DNA of 64,000 bases. It comes from Macrostomum hystrix. Lineage: Eukaryota > Platyhelminthes > Macrostomidae. The DNA lies in the NCBI GenBank assembly GCA_950097015.1, contig CATNEN010000002.1, forward strand, positions 372,001 through 436,000, in the 5' to 3' direction. Each line of letters begins with the position of its first letter. Within the stretch, counting starts at the first letter, position 1. Of the stretch, positions 54,901 to 64,000 are shown one piece after another. A model generated the notes under the pieces. That model ran no database searches, was not told where the DNA came from, and was given only the letters and a program-made list of their open reading frames with translations. The position numbers and the translations under genes were made by a program.

Positions 54901-57900
54901 ATACAAAATGAGATTCTGTATGAGATGCAACATGAGATTCTGTATGAGATGCAACATGAGATTCTATATGAGATGCAACATGAGATTCTGTATGAGATGC
55001 AACATGAGATTCTGTATGAGATGCAACATGAGATTCTGTATGAGATGCAACATGAGATTCTGTATGAGATGCAACATGAGATTCTATATGAGATGCAACA
55101 TGAGATTCTGTATGAGATGCAACATGAGATTCTGTATGAGATGCAACATGAGATTCTGTATGAGATGCAACATGAGATTCTGTATGAGATTTAGCATGAG
55201 ATTCTGTATGAGATGCAACATGAGATTCTGTATGAGATGCAACATGAGATTCTGTATGAGATGCAACATGGGATTCTATATGAGATGCAACATGAGATTC
55301 TGTATGAGATGCAACATGAGATTCTGTATGAGATGCAACATGAGATTCTGTATGAGATGCAACATGAGATTCTGTATGAGATGCAACATGAGATTCTGTA
55401 TGAGATGCAACATGAGATTCTGTATGAGATGCAACATGGGATTCTAGATGAGATGCAACATGAGATTCTATATGAGATGCAACATGAGATTCTGTATGAA
55501 ATACAAAATGAGATTCTGTATGAGATACAAAATGAGATTCTGTATGAGATGCAACATGAGATTCTATATGAGATACAAAATGAGATTCTGTATGAGATCC
55601 AAAATGAGATTCTGTATGAGATACAAAATGAGATTCTGTATGAGATACAACATGAGATTCTATATGAGATGCAACATGAGATTCTGTATGAGATACAACA
55701 TGAGATTCTGTATGAGATGCAACATGAAATTCTATATGAGATGCAACATGAGATTCCATATGAGATACAAAATGAGATTCTGTATGAGATGCAACATGAG
55801 ATTCTATATGAGATACAAAATGAGATTCTGTATGAGATACAAAATGAGATTCTGTATGAGATGCAACATGAGATTCTGTATGAGATGCAACATGAGATTC
55901 TATATGAGATGCAACATGAGATTCTGTATGAGATGCAACATGAGATTCTGTATGAGATGCAACATGAGATTCTGTATGAGATGCAACATGAGATTCTGTA
56001 TGAGATTTAGCATGAGATTCTGTATGAGATGCAACATGAGATTCTGTATGAGATGCAACATGAGATTCTGTATGAGATGCAACATGGGATTCTATATGAG
56101 ATGCAACATGAGATTCTGTATGAGATGCAACATGAGATTCTGTATGAGATGCAACATGAGATTCTGTATGAGATGCAACATGAGATTCTGTATGAGATTT
56201 AGCATGAGATTCTATATGAGATGCAACATGAGATTCTGTATGATATGCAACATGAGATTCTGTATGAGATGCAACATGAGATTCTATATGAGATGCAACA
56301 TGAGATTCTATATGAGATGCAACATGAGATTCTATATGAGATGCAACATGAGATTCTATATGAGATGCAACATGAGATTCTATATGAGAATCAGCATGAG
56401 ATTCTGTAACGTTTGCGTACAGTTGTTGATCCTATTAAAAAGACACAAGTTTAAAAATCGAGACAGGTTTCGAACCCCCGACCTTCAAGACATTAATTCG
56501 ATGCTTTAAACAACTAGGCTAGGTCTGGGATCGAAATTCACAAAGATAATTTTTTTTTTGTTCAGAAACAATTGCTTGGATGAATAAAAATGTAAGATAT
56601 GAATTTTCATTTTTCAGAAGGCGTGCAAAATTCGCGATCTGTTTAGCGACCTGCGGAGCGGCACGGCACTCATTACCCTGCTAGAGATACTGTCCCGCCA
56701 ATCTTTGGTGAGTTACCACAACGTAGTTTGCTGTTTTGTGTCGTGTCGCTATGAAAAACTGTGATCTGATTTCTAATGCTGACCTTACAGCCACGCGAGC
56801 GAGGCTGCATGCGGTTTCACTACCTGCAAAACGTTGAAACTGTGCTCGACTTTCTCACCTCAAAGGGGGCAAGTATTTCTAATGTTTTATTACAAAATAA
56901 CACGTGATTTTCCTAACTACTCTACTTGTCAGTAGTGTTACGAGATGAATTTCTTATTTCTCAATGATCAGATTCGGCTGGTAAATATTCGGCCGGACGA
57001 CATTGTTGACGGCAATCCGAAGCTCACACTAGGCCTGTTGTGGATAATTATCCTGCATTATCAGGTGAGTCTTAGTATGGATTCCAATATAGCTGTGAAT
57101 ATAGCTAAATTAAATTTCCAAGTCCGATTCCGCCCCAGCAAAGCTGAGATGCCTAAATGAGTTCTTATCTACTCGTATTTTTATATCAGACCTGAGTCAA
57201 GCGGGCAGGTGAAACACAGACATAATTATTGCTATCAGCAATATTATAACACTGACTCCTCACACACAGATACTTTACGCAGGCACACGCTCAGGTGCGT
57301 ACATCTGCCCTGACTTCCTCATCTCCAGGCAGTGTACACTTTCACTGTGCCTTGGAGGTACAGCTGTTCAGTAATGGAAAATGAGCCTAATATTTAATTA
57401 GCTCGTAAGAAAATGTACAATAAGACAAGGTTTATATTGACCTACTCTAACAATATTTAAAAAACTATATTTGGACAAAGGTCAACTATAGATTTCGTCA
57501 GAGAGTGAAGTCAGTGTAACAGATAGTCAGCGCATCTGGACTGAATTTTCATGGCCACAAAACTCAGCAGCGGCATGTACACATGAGCAGTGATCATTTT
57601 TATGAGCCTCGAGCAGTGAATGATACTCTGGTTGATTCTGAAACACACTCGCTAGACCAAGCCCTGTGGGAAAGCATGAGTACATGCAGTGCTCAATAAC
57701 TTAATTAACAAAGTCGAGACAAACCTTGAAGCTTAACTATTCTCTGTCTAGCTCTGTCACAGGGTTGGTTGAGATACGCATCTGTACAGTACGTCTGCTC
57801 ACCCAGCGCATATAAATCGCTGGGCTAACTCAACCCAACCGTTTATCGCTATCTTGAGCATTTTTTGTAACGAATTTCTTCTTCAGCTTGATAGAAACAC

Positions 57901-60900
57901 TGATTTACGCAGTGTTTTATTTAATCTTATCAACTGTTTAGTTCAGTCAGAAGATACCTGCGCTTTTTACTGGCTACATTCAGCTACATTTTTTCTGTGA
58001 AAGATTTGTTTTTTTTCTCGCATTTTATTTAAATGCGCAAAATCAGCCTGTGGATTGGCAGCACAGGTGATCTGTTATGGGCCCTCACAGCCGCGGGACT
58101 TACTGTTGCCCTCCTAGCACTAGCCATGAAACGAATTGAGAAATTTTTCGATAGCAAAAAACAGAAACAACAGCAACGCGAAAAGAAAGATCGAAAGAAG
58201 GAGCAAAAGAAGGCCCGGGATTCCGTTGCTGGCGCCGCGTCACAGTCCCAGCAGCCAAAGCAACAGAAGCAGCCATTGTGGCGAAATTTTACCTGTTTTA
58301 CCCACAATCGGCCAGTAAGTTCTCTATACTGACACTTTTTTAAGTCGAATTTTCACACCTGAATGTATACAGCACAGCTTCCATTCAAGTGAAGTGAAAA
58401 ACCCACCTAGATAGTTTGTACTTAACTTATGAACTTAAGTAGTATAGTTAGCACAACCACCATTACCTTCGTCTGTTAATAAGGCTACGAAACATTTTAT
58501 TTCTCTTCGACAATAAAAAACGTGGATAGCTTGAGTTGAACCATTATTCTATTATTCAGATGCAAAGGTTTTTACCTGCAAACACTCACCTTAGCACAGT
58601 AGATAAAGTATAATAGGACAGAATAAAGCAGTACTACTCATTTTGGAATGCACCTGCTTCAACTGAAATTGATCAAACAAAATATGCAGCCTTTTAAAGA
58701 CTTTTTAAAGACAAAAAAGTTCTGGTCGCAGTTTCAATTAAAAGCTTTATTGAAAGCCTGGGTCTTAACTGCTCTGCTCAATGTCTGCTCACATTTAGCT
58801 GCCTTGTATCCAGGCCCGTGCAATGTGCAGAACTCCAAAACTGTCGCAAAATTCGCCAAATGCACTGCCCCATTGTTGACTCAAATCGGTACTTTTTTCC
58901 CAATTCTGAGCATAGAGGCACAGGTTAATATCCGGCTTGAGTACGAAAATATAGTTTATCGATTTCTTTAGCTAATATCGACTGTTTTGGGAAAGTATTT
59001 TTGTACAGCTCTAAGCAATCTCTTCTCTTCTCTGATCCCGTGTTTTGAGTAGAAATCTGTTTTTCGTCCAAAGCCTAGGCCCTGGAAATATGGATTTGGC
59101 AAGTGAAATATTCAAATATTGCGATCAAATAAGTGCGATATTCAAATGCGTTAACCCAAACCTTCATGGGAAATAAAACAAAAAATGTTAGCTTCGTCTC
59201 AATTTCCTTTTCTATTGTCTTCTTCTGCAAGAATAATAATTGATTACACCTGCCCCAATTGGGTCAGATGTGCAGCCAACAGCACACCCGCAGCTAATGC
59301 GCGGCGCATCTGAAGGCTGCGTCGCAGTACGTACGCGTACGCAGTACAGCTGTTCAGTCCACGGACTGGGGGGACGCCACACCCACATTCAATTATCCCA
59401 GCTGATGCTGGTACCCATTTAACAGCTGGGTGAACTGAAGCAATGCAGAGTTAAGTGTCTTGCTAAAGGACGCAAATTGTTCCAGTGGAGTCGGGAATCG
59501 AACCCCCGACCTTCAAGGCGTGAGTCCGACGCTCTAACCACTAGGCTACAACCTCTGTAAACAAACAAACACTCAGGCTCTCGTGATAATCAGAACGTAT
59601 TAAGCGCTAGCTCATGAACTGAGTGCAGAATACCTGGGGTCAAGAGGAACCCTTGTGGTGAGAGAGTAGGACAGAGAGAGAGAGAGTGAGCACACTTGCC
59701 TGCACATTTCTTAGGCACACATCGTGTCCAGATCTTGTAGTTCAGCCAGTGTATGCTGAGGTTGTCGATCGTGAGACTATGCCATACTAGGCTACGCCAA
59801 GTCTGCTTTGGGCGTACAGTCTGCGTGTGAGTTTAGGAGGCTTTGTAGTAGACTCCTGAGATAGATTCTCTTCACTTAACAAAAATGCACACAAAGAATG
59901 AGTTTGAATTGAGTTTGAAGTCGAGATTTTTTCTCAAGCAGAAAGCTCAGAAATAAAAAAAAGAATAATGGAATGAGAGGAAAGAATGTTGGCGCTGGCC
60001 CTATCTGTATACAAAAGCTCGCTGTTTTTTAGTCGATTGCCTTTTTCGCTATCACAGTTCTATCACGCCAAAGAACTCAGTGAATGTCTGAGCATTTATG
60101 AGAGAAAAATATTTGAAAAGCAAGACGTCCAGCTGTTTTGCTACCACAGACTAAGGTGCGACTGTCAACTTCGTTTGACTTGTAAGAACTCGTTATAACT
60201 TTAAACCATTTTGTAACTCTGTGATTTGAGCTGGAGGAAGAGATTAAAGCCTAGTAGTGTACAAATGTTAAAAAAAGAAGTGCTCCTTATTGCTCGTCTA
60301 AAATATCTTGCACTCGGCCCCCAACCTTCCACTTTATTGTTTCTTAGTTTCTCAAAAAATGACAAGGGGGAAAATATAGCAAGCTAAAAAGTGAAAAAAA
60401 GTCCGGTGATAATATTTAGGCTATATTATCCTTACAATACAAAGCTTCATTAGAAGCTATATTTAGAAGCCCAAGAAAACAAAGACATCCTCTTTGCAGC
60501 TTTTGAGTCTGATGTCTATGGCCGAATCTCTGGCCTGCGCCAATTCTGCATTCAATGTGTAAATTAAGGAACCATTTTCATTTGTTAAAACTTATTAAAA
60601 AGCATTTTTAATTTAGTTTAGTGGTTTCTTGTTCGATAAACTGACTGCAAACCACTCATCAATTCTCGCAGCTCTCTGAGGTTCTTCCTGACAGCGCCGT
60701 CGCGGCTACACAAGCCAGCGACACCGCCGTTCGCGACTATCTGCTCGACTGGTGCAGCAAGTCGCTAGCTGACTATCCCGACCTTCGGGTTGACAACTTC
60801 TCGTCCTGCTGGTCGGACGGAAGGGCGTTTCTCTACATAATCCATCGGTTCAGGTGAGTTGTTTTAACTGGACTTTAATCCAGCAGTATTTGCTCAAGCT

Positions 60901-63900
60901 TCTAATCAACTCGACCCTCGACTCCAACCGCAGGCCCGGCCTGGTCGATCCCAGCCGCGTCCCTAAAATGTCGGCCGAGGAGCGATTGAGGCTAGCCTTC
61001 GAACTTAACGAGCGCCACCTCGGGGTGAGCAGCCTGCTTGATCCTGAGGACGTCACTGTGGCAGAGCCCGACGAGCGCAGCCTCATCACCTATGTGTCAT
61101 CAATCTACGACATGGTGGCAGAGGACCGGTCTCAGCAACAGCAGCAGCAGCTGCATCGACAAAGACTGTCGGGCGCCACCGGTGTGACAGCCGGCATCAG
61201 TGACAGCAGCTGGGAGGAGTATCGACGCAGTGCCCAGGAGCTGCTCACCTGGCTGCGTCAATCAACGTCTGCGGCTGCTACGGCTATTCGAGACATCGGC
61301 GGCGGTGGCGGAGCCAGCCTGTCTCAGATGCGCTCCATGGCCGAACGCCTCGAAGCGCAGCACGCAGCTGAAGTTGAGCAGCGGGTTGCTCAGAAGGACG
61401 CCCTGGTGCGGCGTTACGATGAACTCCTCGCTAGCGTCAGCGGAAGCGGCGCCGTTGGCGGTCATCGAATCGAGGCGGAGCTCCGACCAGACAACCTGGA
61501 GCGCTCGTGGGAGCGCTACTGCATCGCTTCGAAGGAGCGCGAGCGAGCTCTGCAGCAGCGCATCGGCAAGCTGGAGCGGCTCTACATTCTAGGCGACAGC
61601 GTCAGGTCCGGTGCCACCAAGGCCGACGCTCAACTACGCAATGTCCAGGAAGAGCTTCACCGCCTGGCACCTGATGCTCATCCGATGGACGCAGAGACGT
61701 CTCTGCGGAGCATGTTGTCTGGCCTCGCTGCTGTCGGCCAGCAGATTGACCAACTCTTCGGCCAGGTGCAGGAGCTGCGTGAAGAGCAGTACAGCCAGGC
61801 CGAGCACCTGTACCACCGACTGTGCAGCTTGCACCTGTCCTACCTGGACATTAACCGACAGGTGGACTCCGCTAAAGCTAAACGCGCCAGCCGCACGGGC
61901 TCTAGCACCAGCCAACAGTTTCGTCGTCACGCCGAACAGCTTCTGCAGCAGAGCTCGGCCAGTCCCGGCAACTTCTACGACGACGTGGCGAATGTCAGCC
62001 AGGCGTTCTCGGCGTTGCCTGCGTACGCCGATCTGCGCCGCTGCATGGCCTGGATTCGTCAGCGCGAGGACCAGCTGAGACGCTCGCAGCAGCTGCCTGC
62101 CGGCGCTGACCTCGCGGCCGTCAGCGACGTCGCCGAACTGCTGCGCCGATTGTGCGCCTCCGTCATCGATCAGCGAGTCCAGATTAACGCATGCGAAGCT
62201 GCCAGAGCCAGCCTGGCTGCCGGCGAGGAGCGAGAGACCTTCGACGGGCTGCTGGGCGAGCTTGACTCCGCCTATCGCGCCCTCCTGCAGGCGGCCAACC
62301 GTCGCCAGGCTGAGACTGAGGACCTGCTGGCCTTCATGGAGAGCGCGGAGGCTGAGGTGGCCTGGCTGGTTGAGAAGGAGGCCGAGCTGCTCGGGCACGA
62401 CTGGGGCACCGCAAGTCTGGAGACAGACGATGTGGAAGTCTACTTTAAGGTGAGATAATTTACCCGTGATCTGGAGCTGAAAATTTGTCACTTATCAATT
62501 AAAATTTGTTAGTTTTCACATCTAGGAGAATTCCATTATTAAGTTTTCGCACATATTTTTTTAAAACTATCTTCAGGTTGCAAATTCTTATGCATAAAAG
62601 CATGCTGTGTCATGAACTCAATAAAATATTATTTGCACATGAAATTTTAATAAAGACGTCGAGATTCGACTAGTATTTTCAAGATTACACATCACATCGG
62701 TTTTTAAAAGCTGGAAAACTTTGTCTCGATCCGTTCGGTTTTAGAATTGCTACAATCGGCTGAAGGTATTTAAGAAAATTGCGCTTCTGAAATTGGTACT
62801 TTCTCAGTTCAGCTCACAGTAGCACTGCCACAGTAGTTATAGTATGCTATTTTTGTCGTGACAGTGACAAAAAATCTAATAATTTTGTCCAAGCACCTTT
62901 GAAAAAGAGACTAATAGTTTCTAAGCAAAGTTTTCACCTGTGCATCGCTGTTACACAGGTAGGCTCACATATAATGTCAGTAATTAGTTTTAGACTTATA
63001 AAAATACACTTACCTTTGGTTGCTAGTATCCAAGCTCTACCTGCATTACACAACCGTTTTCCAATTTCATTTCTAAAGCATTTAATCAGAGAAGTTTTGT
63101 TAAAAAGCACTCCACCATCGCATTGTTAACCTTTATGATCACAATAACATGCACATTGTTGTCTCTGTGCCCTGTCTTTGTTGTGCTAACTCATGAACCT
63201 CCCAATAATCAGGTTAAGAATCTGTCCTAAATATTACTCCTATGTCTTTATTGCTCTCGTCAATAATGTCCCCTTTGTCAAATGAGGACAGTTGTTTTGT
63301 ACTTTGGCAGTGAGTGGCATCTGCATCTAACACCGATGACCCTGAGCTCGATTCGGCGGCGAGGCCACATTCACTGGAGGAAAGCCTTAGAGAGAAGGCT
63401 TGGGGGATTGTTGTGCAATTTACGCCATTTAGAGCCAAGCATCTCAGTCACAGTGAGAGTGTACATTGCCTGACAATCAAAGCACATAGTCGTTAGAGTG
63501 TGCTCATGGGTCAGCGCATTGGGATGAATGACCTCCTCGCTGGCTGCAGGACGAATGTCGTCAAACGATGCGTCCTACAAATAATAATTGTTCTGTATTT
63601 AGGACAGTATTTAGAAAAATTCCATACACTTGCATGCAGTCTTTCCGTATAAAAGTACTAATGTTTTCTTCAGCTTCTGCTGGCCCCAATATTATTGCTT
63701 TGTTTGTGTTCCTATTAACGCCCTGAAAAATCAACATTAAGAACTTACAGTTGAGTAAACGGATTTGAGCACATTTAAGATAGTCAAAAACCCACTGCTC
63801 ATCACTGCTCATCACCTCCAGAAACTCATGGAGAGCCTGGAGAGTCGCGAGGCCCAGTTCAACGCCGTCATCGGGCAGGGCGCCGAATTGCGTCGTCGCG

Positions 63901-64000
63901 GCCACCCGGCTGAGGCCACGGTTCACGAGACATCGGCCAGGATGGAGCAGCAGTGGACCTGGTTTCTCAGCCTCACAAACTGCCTGGAGCATCACCTGGA
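48971..64000 (+). CDS. Spectraplakin (dystonin/MACF1/Shot family), 5' part, incomplete at window end
   Basis: Exons: 48971-49082, 53403-53464, 56618-56707, 56791-56868, 56972-57064, 60672-60853, 60934-62449 and 63822 to beyond 64000. Phases agree at every junction. The first exon ends [12 protein letters not shown] and joins [21 protein letters not shown], the classic spectraplakin lead into CH1. CH1 spans about residues 42-145 ([35 protein letters not shown]). CH2 follows (about 146-265: [35 protein letters not shown]). Together they form the actin-binding domain. After a poly-Gln linker the plakin-domain spectrin repeats begin and continue through [20 protein letters not shown] into exon 8. 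These proteins cross-link actin and microtubules in cytoplasm and cell cortex. Intron 56869-56971 has a GC donor. Introns 1 and 2 hold huge minisatellites. The rest of the gene lies beyond the window. Confidence 0.93.
49510..50500. repeat. 22-bp minisatellite in spectraplakin intron 1
   Basis: About 45 units of GAGACAGGTCATTAGAGACG-GT. At the 5' end the GACGG and GATTG variants alternate strictly, a 44-bp higher-order period; the middle is homogeneous GACGG. It starts after TTGTAGGACAGATTGT. Confidence 0.95.
50501..51007 (+). other. Spectraplakin intron 1, segment between the 22-bp array and the SINE
   Basis: No coding sequence or repeat recognised. Confidence 0.45.
51008..51310 (-). mobile_element. 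tRNA-derived SINE, family 1, full-length-like copy
   Basis: Read on the minus strand: a tRNA-like head (A box around TAGCCTAGTGGTTAGGGCG, B box GGTTCGATTCCCGACTCC). Next comes a core with AGCAAGACACTTAACTCTGC, CACCCAGCTGTTAAATGGGT and ACCAGCATCAGCTGGG, then a tail with CAGTCCGTGGACTGAACAGC ending TTGGGGCAGGTGTAATCAAT. Direct repeats TCAGATAATA at 50998-51007 and 51311-51320 are the target-site duplication. The core resembles a conserved metazoan SINE domain, possibly the Nin domain; I could not verify the name. Confidence 0.8.
51321..52049 (+). other. Spectraplakin intron 1, segment between the SINE and the 23-bp array
   Basis: AT-rich. A 68-codon hydrophobic open frame at 51765-51971 has no splice or family support. 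Confidence 0.4.
52050..52805. repeat. 23-bp minisatellite in spectraplakin intron 1
   Basis: Units of GATGAGTCTAGATTCAGTGG plus CTA or ATA. A diverged insert (TTTTATAGCTACTCAAGTCT) appears at about 52310 and again 299 bp later, exactly 13 units, so a 13-unit block was duplicated. Confidence 0.95.
53540..56408. repeat. 2.9-kb 24-bp minisatellite filling spectraplakin intron 2
   Basis: About 119 units with the core GAGATTCTGTATGAGATGCA followed by ACAT; CTATAT, GGGATT and ATACAAAA variants. It occupies about 91% of the intron between CH1 exons. Landmark variants show a duplicated block: TGAAATACAAAAT at 54561 and 55497 (936 bp apart) and a TTAGCATG unit at 55191 and 56007 (816 bp apart). Long open frames (759 codons minus, 591 and 481 plus) are artefacts of the unit length. 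Confidence 0.95.
56452..56528 (-). mobile_element. SINE family 1 tRNA-like head fragment
   Basis: On the minus strand: CCTAGCCTAGTTGTTTAAAG (A box) then CTTGAAGGTCGGGGGTTCGA (B box). It matches the head of the 51008-51310 SINE without the body. Lies about 90 bp before the CH1 exon at 56618. Confidence 0.6.
57065..58032 (+). other. Spectraplakin intron 5, 5' part
   Basis: Contains a SINE family 2 fragment at 57250-57362 on the minus strand. The rest would include any promoter for the alternative exon at 58033. A T-rich tract precedes that exon. Confidence 0.45.
57250..57362 (-). mobile_element. SINE family 2 fragment, minus strand
   Basis: Reverse complement contains ACCTCCAAGGCACAGTGAAA, GTGTACACTGCC and GAAGTCAGGGCAGATGTACG, matching the 3' body of the copy at 8909-9210. 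Confidence 0.6.
58033..58314 (+). CDS. Candidate alternative first exon of the spectraplakin, membrane-anchored
   Basis: An open exon of 94 codons from ATG 58033 to a consensus donor CCA|GTAAGT at 58315, phase 0. The next spectraplakin exon (CH2, 60672) is entered in phase 0, so splicing gives [11 protein letters not shown] in frame. Residues about 12-32 form a single hydrophobic helix ([19 protein letters not shown]). It is followed at once by a very basic Lys/Gln stretch ([20 protein letters not shown]), which by the positive-inside rule puts the C-terminal side in the cytosol. The product would be anchored in a membrane and contain CH2 but not CH1. Vertebrate dystonin has a membrane-anchored isoform and flies have CH2-only Shot isoforms, so both principles are known. 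Expression is not shown. Confidence 0.6.
58315..59230 (+). other. Spectraplakin intron 5, middle part
   Basis: A 107-codon open frame at 58648 (Lys-rich with hydrophobic patches) ends near a weak CAG|GTTAAT donor in phase 0. It could be another first exon but has poor support. Confidence 0.3.
59231..59556 (-). mobile_element. tRNA-derived SINE, family 1, second full-length-like copy
   Basis: Same order of head, core and tail as 51008-51310 on the minus strand, with a small GTACGTACGCGTACGC-containing insertion near 59327. No clear target-site duplication. Confidence 0.8.
59557..60671 (+). other. Spectraplakin intron 5, 3' part
   Basis: AT-rich with a GAGAGAGAGA run near 59670. The short ORF at 59986 ends in a phase incompatible with the CH2 exon. 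Nothing else recognised. Confidence 0.45.
62450..63324 (+). other. Spectraplakin intron 7, 5' part
   Basis: AT-rich; no exon needed here because exon 7 joins exon 8 without a gap in family similarity. Confidence 0.5.
63325..63530 (+). mobile_element. Diverged SINE family 2 copy in spectraplakin intron 7
   Basis: Shares CCCTGAGCTCGATTC, GCGAGGCCACATTCA, AATTTACGCC, CAGTGAGAGTGTACA and TGTGCTCATGGGTCAGCGCA with the copy at 8909-9210. Confidence 0.55.

Noticed and set aside
53480-56509. Open frames up to 759 codons ([16 protein letters not shown] and EMQHEILY repeats)
   Set aside because: The same artefact of a 24-bp satellite. The array lies between two CH1 exons of the spectraplakin and is intronic.
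58648-58971. A 107-codon ORF as a third spectraplakin first exon
   Set aside because: The phase is compatible, but the donor CAG|GTTAAT is weak and the protein has no clear TM or motif. Kept only as a remark.
59986-60198. Another alternative first exon of the spectraplakin
   Set aside because: Its possible donor is in phase 2, incompatible with the CH2 exon. Skipping CH2 to use the next exon would break the domain.
61634-62491. Minus-strand 285-codon open frame
   Set aside because: Shadow of the GC-rich spectraplakin exon 7, whose frame is fixed by phase and family similarity.

Overview
This is eukaryotic nuclear DNA from an invertebrate animal. The genes have introns with GT-AG (one GC-AG) junctions and use the standard genetic code. 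They encode animal families: CCDC24, WDR3, a DAT-like SLC6 transporter, SURF2, a spectraplakin and a C2H2 zinc-finger protein. Exons are GC-rich and the non-coding DNA is AT-rich. Very large minisatellites, tRNA-derived SINEs and short TIR elements fill the non-coding space. A flatworm or another lophotrochozoan is my best guess. It rests on the combined picture and on a splice-acceptor-like AG just upstream of several start codons (possible spliced-leader trans-splicing), not on a species match.

Layout. 1-5.4 kb: a 24-bp minisatellite in a partial 3,083-bp tandem duplication, carrying a promoter-like spacer that occurs three times; the third copy precedes an unrecognised two-exon gene (5.6-7.3 kb). 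8.4-11.3 kb, minus strand: CCDC24 in four exons. 11.6-16.7 kb: gene-poor, with small TIR elements and a dead non-LTR retrotransposon. 16.8-17.9 kb: single-exon C2H2 zinc-finger gene. 18-25.3 kb: a cluster of at least seven TIR elements, some nested, including a Merlin element with a transposase remnant. 25.6 kb: a small single-pass membrane protein ORF. 26.9-33.9 kb: WDR3/UTP12, seven exons; five of its six introns are each largely filled by a different minisatellite. 36.3-41.5 kb, minus strand: DAT-like SLC6 transporter, eleven exons, 684 aa. 43.4-46.8 kb, minus strand: SURF2, three exons, 251 aa. 49-64 kb: the 5' part of a spectraplakin (two CH domains, then plakin-domain spectrin repeats) running off the window end.

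How the genes relate. WDR3 (small-subunit processome) and SURF2 (nucleolar, ribosome-linked in other animals) are both ribosome-biogenesis genes, but they are separated by an unrelated transporter and nothing suggests an operon. SURF2 and the spectraplakin are divergent across about 2.2 kb. The most interesting gene-level observation is an internal candidate first exon of the spectraplakin (58,033-58,314). It encodes a membrane segment plus a highly basic stretch and is in phase with the CH2 exon, predicting a membrane-anchored isoform that lacks CH1.

Exon models were built by hand from reading frame, splice phase and family similarity recalled from general knowledge; no alignment or transcript data were used.
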